Positions 1 to 8,338 of a DNA stretch of 58,955 nt are shown here, one piece after another; within the stretch, counting starts at the first letter, position 1; every line of letters starts with the position of its first letter. The notes below the pieces were generated by a model. That model made no database searches. It worked only from the letters and a program-made list of their open reading frames with translations, and was not told where the DNA came from. Location: positions 1 through 58,955 of the forward strand of contig JAUQXK010000104.1 of NCBI GenBank assembly GCA_030834695.1. The letters run 5' to 3'. The translations under genes were made by a program, and so were the position numbers. The DNA is from Desulfobacterales bacterium (GTDB lineage: Bacteria; Desulfobacterota; Desulfobacteria; Desulfobacterales; SpSt-501).

Positions 1-2
1 TG

Positions 3-1178
3 CTGCTGCTCTTCAACACCGCCTATGGCGAGTCCACCAATTTTTTGCTGATCGCGGTGCCCCTGTTCATCTTCATGGCCAACCAGCTCAAGTTCACCGG
101 CATCGGCGATGAGCTCTATGCCATGATGTACCGGTGGCTGGGGCGGCTTCCCGGCGGGCTGGCCGTCGGGACCGTCATCATTTGCGCCGTGTTCGCGGCC
201 ATGGCCGGCATCAGCTCGGTCGCCACGGTCAGCATGGGTCTGATCGCCCTGCCGTCCATGCTCAACCGCGGCTACAACCGCTTCTTGGCCATTGGCTGCA
301 TCAGCGCCGGCGGTGCGCTGGGCATCCTCATCCCGCCTTCCATCATCATGGTGATTTACGGCGCGATTGCCGAGGTGTCCATCGGCAAGCTGTTCATCGG
401 CGGCATCATCCCGGGCATCCTGCTGACCGTTATCTACGTGGTCTACATCTTCGTGATGGCCTGGTGGAATCCGAGCCTCGCCCCACCGGTCGCCGAGACC
501 TTCACCTGGAAGGAAAAACTGAGCTCCGTGAAAGGGGTTTTCTTGCCGATTTTCCTGATCATCCTGGTGCTGGGGGTGATCTATGCCGGGATCTGCACCC
601 CCACCGAGGCGTCGGCGGTCGGGGCCTTCGGCGCCATTCTCTGCGCTCTTTTCTATAAAAAGCTGTCCTGGAAAAACCTCAAAGAAGCGCTGTTCCACAC
701 CATGAAGATCAACGCCATGGTGTTCTGGCTGATCATCGGGGCCATGTCCTTCACCCACTTCGCCGCCTATGCCGAAATCCAGACGCTGGTCCAGAACAGC
801 ATCCTCGCCCTGCCGGTCTCTCCCTGGACCATCATGATCGCCATGCAGTTCATCTTCTTCATCCTGGGCATGTTCCTGGACCCGGCCGGCATCATCATGC
901 TGACGGTCCCCATTTTCGTGCCGGTCGTCAAGGCGCTGGGGTTCGATACGCTCTGGTTCGGAATCCTGTTCGTGGTCAACATGGAGATGGCCTACATCAC
1001 CCCGCCGTTCGGGTTCAACCTGTTCATCATGCGCGCCATCGTTCCCCCCGGCATCAACATGACGGACATCTACCGGTCCATCGTCCCGTTCGTCGTCCTG
1101 CAGGCCATTTGCCTGGCCATGGTCATGATCTGGCCGGGGCTGGCGACCTGGCTGCCGGGATTGATGATCACGCGCTGA
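3..1178 (+). CDS. dctM: TRAP transporter large permease (DctM-like), 5' truncated by window edge
   Basis: This is the membrane subunit of a tripartite ATP-independent periplasmic transporter, which takes up organic acids using an ion gradient. The frame is open from the window edge (codon at 3) to the stop at 1178. About 391 residues are visible; the family is usually near 425, so roughly 35 N-terminal residues lie outside. Visible signatures are the hydrophobic stretch IPLFIF-like (AVPLFIFMANQ), the PGGLAVGTVI segment, the GGALGILIPPSIIMVIYG re-entrant region and a late FLDPAGIIMLTVPIF segment with many membrane helices. The enoyl-CoA hydratase starts 30 bases downstream on the same strand, so the transported acid probably enters a CoA-dependent pathway. 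The matching DctP and DctQ genes must lie upstream. Family assignment is firm; the substrate is unknown. Confidence 0.93.
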   Translation: MLLFNTAYGESTNFLLIAVPLFIFMANQLKFTGIGDELYAMMYRWLGRLPGGLAVGTVIICAVFAAMAGISSVATVSMGLIALPSMLNRGYNRFLAIGCISAGGALGILIPPSIIMVIYGAIAEVSIGKLFIGGIIPGILLTVIYVVYIFVMAWWNPSLAPPVAETFTWKEKLSSVKGVFLPIFLIILVLGVIYAGICTPTEASAVGAFGAILCALFYKKLSWKNLKEALFHTMKINAMVFWLIIGAMSFTHFAAYAEIQTLVQNSILALPVSPWTIMIAMQFIFFILGMFLDPAGIIMLTVPIFVPVVKALGFDTLWFGILFVVNMEMAYITPPFGFNLFIMRAIVPPGINMTDIYRSIVPFVVLQAICLAMVMIWPGLATWLPGLMITR

Positions 1179-1207
1179 AGGCCGGGCCGCGTGGAAAGGA
1201 GACAAGC

Positions 1208-1978
1208 GTGGAATACCGCAACCTAATCGTGGGCCGCAAGGGGCATGTCGCCCGAATCACGATCAACCATCCGCCGGCCAACACGTGGGATCTTGCCACC
1301 GTGCTCGAGTTCGAGGCGGCGGTGTCGGCCGTGGAAAGCGATGCGGCCATCCGCGTGGTCGTCATCAGCGGTGCCGGCGATACGTGCTTCTCGGCCGGGT
1401 TCGACGTCAAGGACGCGCGGAACGCGGCGCAGATCGGCGAAACCGCACGGGGCCTCTGGACCCGTCTGGACCGGTTCCCCAAGCCGGTCATCGCCGCGAT
1501 CAACGGGCATGCCATGGGCGGGGGGTTGGAGCTGGCGATCGCCTGCCACTTCCGGCTGGCGGCCGACCGGGCCGGGGTCAAGCTGGGCCTGACCGAACTC
1601 AATATCGGCATCATGCCGGCCTGGGGGGGAACTCAGCGGCTGCCGCGCCTGGTCGGTGACGGCCGGGCCTTGCGGATGATTCTTTTCAGCACCACGGTCG
1701 CTCCGGCGGCGGCGTTCGAGATCGGCCTGGTCGATTTCCTGTGCAAACCGGAGGAATTTGAGGACCGCGTCGACGAGCTGTCGCAGCGGCTGGCCGAGCG
1801 GCCGCCGATCGCCGTCCGCTGCACCCTGGAAGCGCTCAGCGCCGGCCGCTACGAAGGGCTCGAACAGGGCCTGCTCCTGGAAGCCCGGGGCAGCGCCCTC
1901 CTGCGGGACACGGAGGACCGTCAGGAAGGGTTTCGCGCCTTTTTGGAGAAGCGCAAGCCCCGGTTTGTCGGGCGCTGA
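1208..1978 (+). CDS. enoyl-CoA hydratase/isomerase family protein
   Basis: Crotonase-fold enzyme of 256 residues, the usual length. The GTG at 1208 is chosen because it follows an AAAGGAG-type ribosome site at the right distance and gives a standard crotonase N-terminus; a longer frame upstream would run back into the permease gene. The CoA oxyanion-hole motif is seen as CFSAGFD and HAMGGGLELAIA, and both catalytic glutamates are present, in GGGLEL (about residue 109) and GLTELNIG (about 130), followed by AWGGTQRLPRLVG. Two glutamates fit a hydratase rather than a pure isomerase. It probably acts in beta-oxidation-like breakdown of the acid imported by the TRAP system just upstream. It ends 5 bases from the convergent acyl-CoA dehydrogenase. 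The exact acyl substrate cannot be told. Confidence 0.92.
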   Translation: MEYRNLIVGRKGHVARITINHPPANTWDLATVLEFEAAVSAVESDAAIRVVVISGAGDTCFSAGFDVKDARNAAQIGETARGLWTRLDRFPKPVIAAINGHAMGGGLELAIACHFRLAADRAGVKLGLTELNIGIMPAWGGTQRLPRLVGDGRALRMILFSTTVAPAAAFEIGLVDFLCKPEEFEDRVDELSQRLAERPPIAVRCTLEALSAGRYEGLEQGLLLEARGSALLRDTEDRQEGFRAFLEKRKPRFVGR

Positions 1979-1983
1979 ATCGG

Positions 1984-3132
1984 TCAGAACTTGCCGAGGA
2001 TCTCCCGGGCGATGACGATCTTCTCGACTTCCTTGGTCCCCTCATAGATCTCCAGCACCTTGGCGGCGCGGTAAAAGCGCTCGATGTCGTAGTCGTTGAA
2101 ATAACCGTAGCCGCCGTGCAGCTGCAGGGCTTCGTCCACGACCTCCACGGCCATGTGGCAGGCGAAGAGCTTGGCCATGGCGGTCAGCTTGGTGTCGGGC
2201 TTGCCCCGGTCGAGCAGCCAGGCGGATTTGTAGACCGAGTTGCGCGCCATTTCGATTTTAGTAGCCATCTCGGCGATCTTGAACTGGGTGGCTTGAAAGG
2301 CGGCCAGGGGCTGGCCGAACTGTTTGCGGCCCTTCACGTGCTTGACCGCCAGGTCGAGCGCACCCTGGGCGATGCCCACGCCGTGACCGGCCACGTAGGA
2401 CCGGGAGTGGTCGAAGAACTTCATGAGCTGGATAAACCCGCTGCCCTCCGCCCCGAGCAGGTTTTCGCGAGGCACCCGCACGTTGTTGAAGTAGACGGCC
2501 GAGGTGTCGGAGGCGCGCAGGCCCATCTTGCCGTGCATGGGATCGGCCTTGTAGCCCGGCCGATCGGTTTCGACGATCAGGATGCTGTGGCGCCCGGTCT
2601 TCTTCTGGACCTCGGGATGGGTGAGGCAGTAAACCAGCAGAAAGGTTCCCACCGTGCCGTTGCCGATCATGATCTTGGACCCGTTGACGACATAGTGGTC
2701 CCCGTCCCGGACCGCGGTGGTGGCGGCCGCGGACGTGTCGCTGCCGGCATCCGGTTCGGTGATGGCGAAACCCATGATGCCGCCGCCCTCGAACAGCGGC
2801 GGCAGCCATTGCTTCTTCTGCGCCTCGGTCCCGAACAGCAGCAGTTCCTCCGCGCCGAAGGTCAGCGAACAGAGCTGCTGGCCGATGCCCGGGTCGACTT
2901 TCCAGAATTCCTCCAATACCAGGGCCTGTTCGAGAAAACCGAGCCCCGGTCCCCCGTAGGCCTCCGGGACGAATAGACCGATCAGGCCGAGCCGCCGCGC
3001 TTTCTTGATGATGTCGAACGGCACGCTTTCCTTGACATCGCACTCCAGCGCCACCTTGGGAAACTCGCCGCGGGCGAACTCCCGGGCGGCCTTCTGGATC
3101 TCCTTCTGTTCGCGGGTCAGGTCGAAATCCAT
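1984..3132 (-). CDS. acyl-CoA dehydrogenase
   Basis: Flavin enzyme of 382 residues oxidising an acyl-CoA to the 2-enoyl-CoA, passing electrons to ETF. The start is ATG at 3132 (MDFDLTREQ), preceded by an AAAGGA site. A longer upstream frame exists but adds residues encoded by the intergenic repeat. Family signatures run in order: GFAITEPDAGSD (FAD/substrate binding), GLRASDTSAVYFNNVRVP, the HGVGIAQGALDLAVKHVKGRKQFG-type helix region, LHGGYGY, and the C-terminal IYEGTKEVEKIVIARE. The glutamate of IYEGT is at the place of the catalytic base in short/medium-chain enzymes. It follows the carboxyltransferase gene on the same strand after a 264-base gap, so the two probably form one operon. Substrate unknown; a glutaryl-CoA- or short-chain-type role is possible given the carboxyltransferase. 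Confidence 0.94.
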   Translation of the reverse strand: MDFDLTREQKEIQKAAREFARGEFPKVALECDVKESVPFDIIKKARRLGLIGLFVPEAYGGPGLGFLEQALVLEEFWKVDPGIGQQLCSLTFGAEELLLFGTEAQKKQWLPPLFEGGGIMGFAITEPDAGSDTSAAATTAVRDGDHYVVNGSKIMIGNGTVGTFLLVYCLTHPEVQKKTGRHSILIVETDRPGYKADPMHGKMGLRASDTSAVYFNNVRVPRENLLGAEGSGFIQLMKFFDHSRSYVAGHGVGIAQGALDLAVKHVKGRKQFGQPLAAFQATQFKIAEMATKIEMARNSVYKSAWLLDRGKPDTKLTAMAKLFACHMAVEVVDEALQLHGGYGYFNDYDIERFYRAAKVLEIYEGTKEVEKIVIAREILGKF

Positions 3133-3170
3133 CGGGTACGATCCTTTCTGCTGAATCAATAAAGGCAGGA

Positions 3171-3396
3171 ATGAGAAATCCGAAATTCGAAGCATGAAAT
3201 CCGAAACAAATTCGAAATTCGAAAGATCAAAACATAGGTTTCAACAGCTCTTTTGTAATATGCCGCCGAAGATATTCATCAGCTCGGTTGAATCTCCAAT
3301 CAGAAAAATCCGATCCTTTTCAAGATCGGCAATGTCGCCGGTGTCGGTCAGCTTCAGCCAATATCCGCTTTCGAACTTCGTGCTTCGGATTTCTCT
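3171..3396. repeat. inverted pair of GAAATCCGAA/AATTCGAA quasi-repeats in the operon gap
   Basis: The left arm (3171-3231) is built from repeated AAATCCGAA and AAATTCGAA units. The right arm (3369-3394) is the inverse, reading TTCGAACTTCGTGCTTCGG then ATTTC. The arms flank about 135 bases that contain an open, protein-like stretch on the minus strand. One of at least eleven similar elements in this window, all at gene junctions. Function unknown. Confidence 0.7.
3241..3396 (-). pseudogene. possible gene remnant between carboxyltransferase and acyl-CoA dehydrogenase genes
   Basis: Directly after the carboxyltransferase stop, and in the same frame, there is an open stretch of about 51 codons ending in TGA at 3241. 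Its middle reads protein-like (SGYWLKLTDTGDIADLEKD, then RIFLIGDSTELMNIFGGIL). It has no ATG and no ribosome site of its own, and its first codons are the repeat arm. The carboxyltransferase C-terminus (KRHGNIPL) is the normal family end, so stop-codon readthrough is unlikely. I do not recognise the family. It may be the tail of a small gene disrupted by the flanking inverted repeats, or chance. Confidence 0.3.
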
Positions 3397-4959
3397 TCAG
3401 AGCGGTATATTTCCATGCCGCTTGGTCGGCGCCGGCCGTTCCTTGTTGCGGAGCATGCGCAGCGCTTTAATCAACTGGGGCCGGGTGTCGCGCGGCCGGA
3501 CGACGGTGTTCACCAGCATGTTCGAAGCGGCATGGAAGGGGTTCGAATACTTGTAGTCGTACGCCTCGATTTTCTGCCGGCGGCAGTCCTCCGGGTTCTC
3601 GGCGCTCTGGATTTCCTTTCGGAAGATGAGATCGACCGCCGCGGTCGTGTCCAGCACGACCAGCTGCGCAATCGGCCAGGCCAGCATCAGGTCGACACCC
3701 ATGCCCACGCAGCACATGCCCATGACCGCACCGCCGTATTCCTTGCGCAGCGCCAGCGTGATCTTCGGCACGGTGGCCTCCGCGTAGGCATACAGCATCT
3801 TGGCGCCGTGGCGGATGATGCCGGCGTGCTCCTGGGTGACGCCCGGAAAATAACCCGGCACGTCCACCAGGTTGATGAGCGGGATGTTGAAGCAATCGCA
3901 GAAACGGATGAAGCGCGCCGCCTTGTCGGACGCGTCCACGTCCAGGCAGCCGGCCTTGATGCGCGGCTGGTTGGCGACGATGCCGACGCTGCCTCCCTCC
4001 ATGCGCGCAAAGCCCACGATGATGTTGGCGGCAAAGCGCGGCAGCACTTCCAGAAACGAGCCGCGGTCGACGATGCGTTCGATCACGGCGCGCATGTCGT
4101 AGGATTTCTTGAAGTTGGCCGGCACGATCTGCTCGAGGGTGTCGTCGACCCGTTCGGGGTCGTCGCCGGTGTTCGCGACCGGGGGAGGCTCCATGTGGTT
4201 GGAGGGAAGATAGCCCAAGAGCTTCTGGATGGCGGCAATGCACTCCGCGTCGCTGGCAACGACGAAATGGGCCTGGCCGGTGATCTCGCTGTGAATCTTG
4301 GCGCCGCCGAGTTCTTCGAGATCGACGTTCTCTCCGGTCACGGCCTTGATCACCCCGGGACCGGTGATCACCATGTGGCTCGTGCCTTTCACCATCACGA
4401 TGAAGTCGGTCAATGCCGGCGAATACACCGAAACCCCGGCGCAGGAGCCCATCATGCCGGTGATCTGCGGGATCAACCCGGAGGCGGCGGTGTTCCGGAA
4501 GAACATGCCGGCCACTCCCTGCGAAGCGAAGAAGCCCTCGTGCAGCCGGCCGCCGCCCGAGTCGTTCAGAGCCACCAGAGGCGCTTTGACCTTGAGGGCC
4601 TCGTCCATGATCCGGCAGATTTTTGCGCCGTGAACGGTTCCAACCGAGCCTCCGAGCACCGTGACGTCCTGGGCATAGGCGAATACTCGCCGGCCGTCCA
4701 CCGTGCCGCAGCCGGTGACCACGCCGTCGCCCGGAACTTTCTTTTCCTGCATGCCGAAGTCGGCCGCCTGGCTTTCGGCCAGCCGGTTGATCTCAATGAA
4801 GCTGCGCGGGTCGAAGAGCAGTTCGAGACGCTCACGGGCGGTCAGCTTGCCGCGCTGGCGGTGGCGCTCGACGGCCTGGGGCCCGCCGCCCGACTCGGCG
4901 CGTTGTTCTAAGGAGGAAAGCCGCTCCAACTCGCTCTGGTGGGTTTTGTCGATCGCCAT
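3397..4959 (-). CDS. acyl-CoA carboxylase carboxyltransferase (beta) subunit
   Basis: Biotin-dependent carboxyltransferase of 520 residues, of the propionyl-CoA carboxylase beta / methylmalonyl- or glutaconyl-CoA decarboxylase alpha type. The start is ATG at 4959 with a GAGGG site. Both crotonase-like halves are present: the N-terminal half with RGKLTARERLELLFD, LGGSVGTVHGAKI, LNDSGGGRLHEG and ITGMMGSCAGVSVYSP, and the C-terminal half with GGSVGIVANQP, FCDCFNIPLINLVDVPGYFP and RKEYGGAVMGMCC. It ends in the usual HGNIPL. No biotin carboxylase or biotin carrier is in the window, so partners lie elsewhere. It heads a minus-strand unit with the acyl-CoA dehydrogenase. A promoter with a GntR-type operator lies about 110 bases upstream (5073-5100). 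Whether it carboxylates or decarboxylates cannot be read from sequence. Confidence 0.92.
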   Translation of the reverse strand: MAIDKTHQSELERLSSLEQRAESGGGPQAVERHRQRGKLTARERLELLFDPRSFIEINRLAESQAADFGMQEKKVPGDGVVTGCGTVDGRRVFAYAQDVTVLGGSVGTVHGAKICRIMDEALKVKAPLVALNDSGGGRLHEGFFASQGVAGMFFRNTAASGLIPQITGMMGSCAGVSVYSPALTDFIVMVKGTSHMVITGPGVIKAVTGENVDLEELGGAKIHSEITGQAHFVVASDAECIAAIQKLLGYLPSNHMEPPPVANTGDDPERVDDTLEQIVPANFKKSYDMRAVIERIVDRGSFLEVLPRFAANIIVGFARMEGGSVGIVANQPRIKAGCLDVDASDKAARFIRFCDCFNIPLINLVDVPGYFPGVTQEHAGIIRHGAKMLYAYAEATVPKITLALRKEYGGAVMGMCCVGMGVDLMLAWPIAQLVVLDTTAAVDLIFRKEIQSAENPEDCRRQKIEAYDYKYSNPFHAASNMLVNTVVRPRDTRPQLIKALRMLRNKERPAPTKRHGNIPL

Positions 4960-5298
4960 GAACCCTCACTAGTGATGCCGGAATTTTCTTGGGGCCGAAG
5001 GACAGCCGGAAGACGGATGCGGCGGAAGATTCGAGCAGGCGGAGGTCTTCCGTTCCAAATTATTCCGGGTACTGTATACTGTACACAACAAAGGTGTCAA
5101 TCATTTGAAATTCAACACCCGCGTAGAACGAAAAATCGGGATCGGGATTGACTTGCGCGACATACTCAACCATAGTTGCCGCATCGATGGGGGGCTGTTC
5201 AATCGGCTGTCAAGCACCGGGTTCGCTGCGAGATCCAGCCGCCGGCCGAACCGTGCAGCCAACTTCAACAGAGATGAAAAAGCCTTAGGAGGCAGCCA
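4960..5298. other. divergent regulatory gap between carboxyltransferase and QueG-like genes
   Basis: This 339-base gap separates two divergent genes. It holds the operator/promoter at 5073-5100 for the minus-strand carboxyltransferase and an AGGAGG ribosome site just before the GTG at 5299. No other gene or clear plus-strand promoter was seen. Confidence 0.6.
5073..5100 (-). promoter_or_regulatory. predicted sigma70 promoter overlapped by a GTATAC-type operator
   Basis: On the minus strand TTGACA (5100-5095) is followed after 16 bases by TATACA (5078-5073). The inverted-repeat sequence GTATACTGTACAC (plus strand 5074-5086) covers the -10 region, so a bound regulator would block transcription of the carboxyltransferase and acyl-CoA dehydrogenase genes. 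The same layout recurs at 11343-11372 upstream of the gene pair that encodes a GntR regulator. Confidence 0.6.
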
Positions 5299-6213
5299 GT
5301 GAGAAAGCGCGCCGATCTATCCGCGGACGGGATCCGAGAGCTGATCCGTCGTTTCATCGCCGCTTCACCCCAGAACACCATGAAGAACGAGAACGAAGAT
5401 CCGGCCTGGGACGATGCGCTGGTCGGGTTCGCCTCGGGTGCGGACCCGATCTGGCAGCAGTACAAGGAATATGTCGGCCCCTTCCACTGGACCCCCTGGG
5501 AGGTCTTCTCCCAGCACTGTCCAGAGACACCCGCGAAGGCTGAAGAACTCACCGTGATTTCATGGGTCCTGCCCCAGCGCGAAACGGTCCGCCGGGCCAA
5601 CCGCCGGGCCAAGAAATATCCGGCCGAGGAATGGGCCCGGATCCGGGTCTACGGCGAGGAGTTCAACGCCGCGCTGCGCCGTCACGTGGCCGACCGCCTC
5701 AGGCAGGCCGGCCATGCCGCCATCGCTCCGATGCTGGTTCCCAACTGGACCGTCGTCAAATCGGCACGCTTCTCCTACGCCTCTTCCTGGTCCGAACGCC
5801 ATGCGGCCCATGCAGCCGGCCTGGGCACCTTCGGCCTTTGCGACGGGCTCATCACCGCAAAAGGCAAGGCCATGCGGGTGGGATCGGTGGTGGCCAGGAT
5901 ATCGATCAAACCCACCCTCCGGCCGTATTCCGATCACCGTGCCTATTGCCTTTATTTTGCCGATGGAACCTGCGGCAAGTGCATCGACCGCTGCCCGGCC
6001 CATGCCATTACCAAGAGCGGTCACGACAAGGAGAAATGTCGACGGCACCTGGTTCGCTCCCGGGAGTATGTGAAAAAGACCTATCGGTTCGAAGGTTATG
6101 GATGCGGGTTGTGCCAGGTGGGCGTGCCGTGCGAAGCAGGCATTCCGGTGAAAGCCGCCCGCGAAGCCCTGGAGCAGGGAAAGCTGCCGCCTCCGCCTCC
6201 GCCTCTGGCTTGA
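5299..6213 (+). CDS. QueG-like double 4Fe-4S cluster protein (epoxyqueuosine-reductase-related)
   Basis: A 304-residue protein. The GTG start at 5299 is set by an AGGAGG site six bases upstream. The middle carries the block SERHAAHAAGLGTFGLCDG and GKAMRVGSVVARI, typical of the epoxyqueuosine-reductase-related family common in anaerobes. It is followed by a ferredoxin-type CGKCIDRCP with a later Cys and a second cluster GCGLCQVGVPC. The second cluster differs from QueG proper (CGWDVCQ...CPWN type), so tRNA queuosine synthesis is doubtful. These paralogues are thought to be redox enzymes, some binding a corrinoid. The C-terminus is a short proline tract (PPPPPP). It stands alone between the divergent regulatory gap and the convergent tctA gene. 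Real function unknown. Confidence 0.8.
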   Translation: MRKRADLSADGIRELIRRFIAASPQNTMKNENEDPAWDDALVGFASGADPIWQQYKEYVGPFHWTPWEVFSQHCPETPAKAEELTVISWVLPQRETVRRANRRAKKYPAEEWARIRVYGEEFNAALRRHVADRLRQAGHAAIAPMLVPNWTVVKSARFSYASSWSERHAAHAAGLGTFGLCDGLITAKGKAMRVGSVVARISIKPTLRPYSDHRAYCLYFADGTCGKCIDRCPAHAITKSGHDKEKCRRHLVRSREYVKKTYRFEGYGCGLCQVGVPCEAGIPVKAAREALEQGKLPPPPPPLA

Positions 6214-6285
6214 GTACGGAAGGCCGGCGATTCGCTTGCCTGAGGATAGACGGTTACAGAAGTCTTTGAATTAATGTCCGAGGCA

Positions 6286-6310
6286 TTCGGGAGGCGCCGT
6301 CACTCCCGAA
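6286..6310. terminator. short hairpin between convergent genes
   Basis: TTCGGGAG (6286-6293) pairs with CTCCCGAA (6303-6310), an 8-bp stem spanning the stop codon of tctA and close to the end of the QueG-like gene. There is no clear U tract on either strand, so it is at best a weak bidirectional terminator. Confidence 0.35.
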
Positions 6311-7799
6311 AGGCCTCTTCCCGTTTTTTGTGCATGGCCGGGAGGCTTGCGGCGATTACCGCGAGCGCGCCGAGTGCAAGCAGCGTCGCACTGATCGGGC
6401 GCGTGAAAAACACCGTGGGATCGCCGCGCGATAGGAGCAGTGCCCGGCGCATGTATTCCTCCATCATCGGGCCGAGGATATAAGCGAGCAGCATGGGAGC
6501 CGGCTCGCAGTCCAGCTTCACGAAAAGGTAGCCGATCAGTCCGAAGACGGCCATGGCGTGGACGTCGAATTCGGTGTTGTTCAGGCTGAATACGCCGATG
6601 CCGCAGAAAACGAGGATGGCCGGGAACAGCATCTGGTAAGGCACGCTCACGATGCGGACCCACATGCCGATCATGGGGAGGTTCAGGATGACGAGGAAGA
6701 GATTCCCGATCCACATGGACACGATGATGCCCCAGAAAAGGGTCGGCTGCTCGGTGATCACCGACGGCCCGGGCTGAATTCCCTGGATGATCATCGCCCC
6801 GATCATGAGCGCCATCACGGGGTTGGAGGGGATGCCCAGCGTGAGCATGGGGATAAACGAGGTCTGGGCTCCGGCATTGTTGGCCGACTCCGGAGCCGCG
6901 ACGCCCTCGATTGCACCCTTGCCGAATTCCTTGGAGTTCTTCGAGACTTTCTTCTCGATGGCATACGCCGCGAAGGACCCGAGAATCGACCCGCTGCCGG
7001 GCAGAATGCCGAGCGCCGAACCGATGCAGGTCCCCCGCAGAATAGGGCCGATCATGCGCTTCCAGTCCTCCCGGGTCGGCATCAGGCTGGAGACTTTGTT
7101 GACCACCATGGATCGATCTTCTTCGTTTTCCAGGTTCCGGGTGATCTCGGCGAGGCCGAACATTCCCATGGCCACCACAACGAACCCGACCCCGTCCGCA
7201 AGCCGCAAAAGCCCGAACGTAAACCGCTGGATTCCGGAATTCACATCCGTGCCCACCAGCCCGAGAAGCAGCCCCAGAACGACCATGCCGGCGGCGTGAA
7301 GGAGCGACCCCCTGGCCAAGACAATCGAGGCGAGCAGCCCCAGAACCATGAGGGAGAAAAACTCCGCAGGGCCGAACTTGAGCGCGACCGCCGCCAGCGG
7401 CGGGGCAAAGAGTGCCAGGATGACCGTCGCGACGGTGCCCGCGAAAAAGGAGCCGACGGCGGCCGTGGTTAGAGCAGCGCCGGCCCGGCCCTGACGGGCC
7501 ATTTGATAGCCGTCGAGGGCTGTAACCACGGAGGCTGCCTCGCCGGGGACATTGACCAGGATGGATGTCGTGGAGCCGCCGTACTGGGATCCATAGTAAA
7601 TGCCCGCCAGCATGATCAAGGCGGAAACCGGCGGCAGGGTGAAGGTGACCGGCAGCAGCATGGCTATGGTCGCCGTCGGCCCGAGGCCGGGCAGCACCCC
7701 GATCAGGGTCCCGAGAAAGACGCCGGCCAGGCAGTAGAGCAGATTAAGCGGCGTCAGCGAAGTAGAAAGTCCTAACCCAAGGTTGGCAAGAAGTTCCAT
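6300..7799 (-). CDS. tctA: tripartite tricarboxylate transporter permease TctA
   Basis: The large membrane subunit (499 residues, usual length) of a tripartite tricarboxylate-type uptake system. The family's hallmark blocks are present: [20 protein letters not shown] near residue 40 and [19 protein letters not shown] near 70, then [18 protein letters not shown] second, related block, [16 protein letters not shown], lies near residue 265, reflecting the internal duplication of the fold. Many membrane helices follow to the end. It is the last gene of tctC-tctB-tctA on the minus strand, 24 bases after tctB. The substrate is set by TctC and is not predictable here; the neighbouring amidohydrolase suggests an N-acylated or other carboxylic acid. 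Confidence 0.95.
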   Translation of the reverse strand: MELLANLGLGLSTSLTPLNLLYCLAGVFLGTLIGVLPGLGPTATIAMLLPVTFTLPPVSALIMLAGIYYGSQYGGSTTSILVNVPGEAASVVTALDGYQMARQGRAGAALTTAAVGSFFAGTVATVILALFAPPLAAVALKFGPAEFFSLMVLGLLASIVLARGSLLHAAGMVVLGLLLGLVGTDVNSGIQRFTFGLLRLADGVGFVVVAMGMFGLAEITRNLENEEDRSMVVNKVSSLMPTREDWKRMIGPILRGTCIGSALGILPGSGSILGSFAAYAIEKKVSKNSKEFGKGAIEGVAAPESANNAGAQTSFIPMLTLGIPSNPVMALMIGAMIIQGIQPGPSVITEQPTLFWGIIVSMWIGNLFLVILNLPMIGMWVRIVSVPYQMLFPAILVFCGIGVFSLNNTEFDVHAMAVFGLIGYLFVKLDCEPAPMLLAYILGPMMEEYMRRALLLSRGDPTVFFTRPISATLLALGALAVIAASLPAMHKKREEAFRE

Positions 7800-7823
7800 A
7801 ACGCCTCGATCAGAAGCATCCGG

Positions 7824-8285
7824 TCAGTTTCCGAACCACGACCCCAGAATCGGAAGCGGCACTCCCAGGCCTTTGAGGAAGATGACGATACAGAAGACGG
7901 TGATTCCGACAGCCTCGGCGATCGAGGTTTTCCAGCTGAAACGGACGCTCGCGGAAGCGCTGATGATGACCAGCAGCGGCAGCGCAACGACCACTCCGGC
8001 GCCGCGCACGATCACTCCGAAAAGCACGGTGGAAGCAACGATCAGGAAGAGTCCTTTCCATGCGACCGCACCGATCGGACTGCCCGACTTGAACATGGAG
8101 CGGAGGACGGAGACGATTCCGATCCCGACCAAAAGGACGCTCAGAAGGGTCGGGAAATAAGCAGGGCCCATTTTCACCGCTGTGCCCATGTCGTAATCCC
8201 TGCTGATGATCAACGCCGCGGAGCCGACGAAGATGTAGATGAGGCCGGTCCAGAAATCCTTTGGGTTGCGTGCGATCGGGTTCAA
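7824..8285 (-). CDS. tctB: tripartite tricarboxylate transporter TctB-like subunit
   Basis: The small membrane subunit, 153 residues. A longer frame begins at 8318, but the TTG at 8285 is preferred because a perfect AAGGAGG lies five bases before it, and the mature-looking start LNPIARNPKDFWTGLIYI then begins just ahead of helix 1. Four hydrophobic segments are seen: LIYIFVGSAALII, YFPTLLSVLLVGIGIV, LFLIVASTVLFGVIV with VVVALPLLVIISA, and VGITVFCIVIFLKGL. It ends in the family-typical GVPLPILGSW. It lies between tctC and tctA, as expected for the operon. Confidence 0.88.
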   Translation of the reverse strand: MNPIARNPKDFWTGLIYIFVGSAALIISRDYDMGTAVKMGPAYFPTLLSVLLVGIGIVSVLRSMFKSGSPIGAVAWKGLFLIVASTVLFGVIVRGAGVVVALPLLVIISASASVRFSWKTSIAEAVGITVFCIVIFLKGLGVPLPILGSWFGN

Positions 8286-8338
8286 TGCGTCCTCCTTACC
8301 CGTTCCCCCCCGGTACATCTACTAACGCCGCAAGCTTG

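Noticed and set aside
2116-2976. Long open frame opposite the acyl-CoA dehydrogenase gene (and many similar ones opposite other GC-rich genes)
   Set aside because: Shadow of a real gene in high-GC sequence; low-complexity, His/Gly/Asp-rich translation without family resemblance.
3241-4959. Selenocysteine or readthrough at the carboxyltransferase stop (TGA at 3399-3397), since the frame stays open after it
   Set aside because: The protein ends in the normal family C-terminus HGNIPL, no conserved Cys belongs there, and no SECIS-like loop follows.
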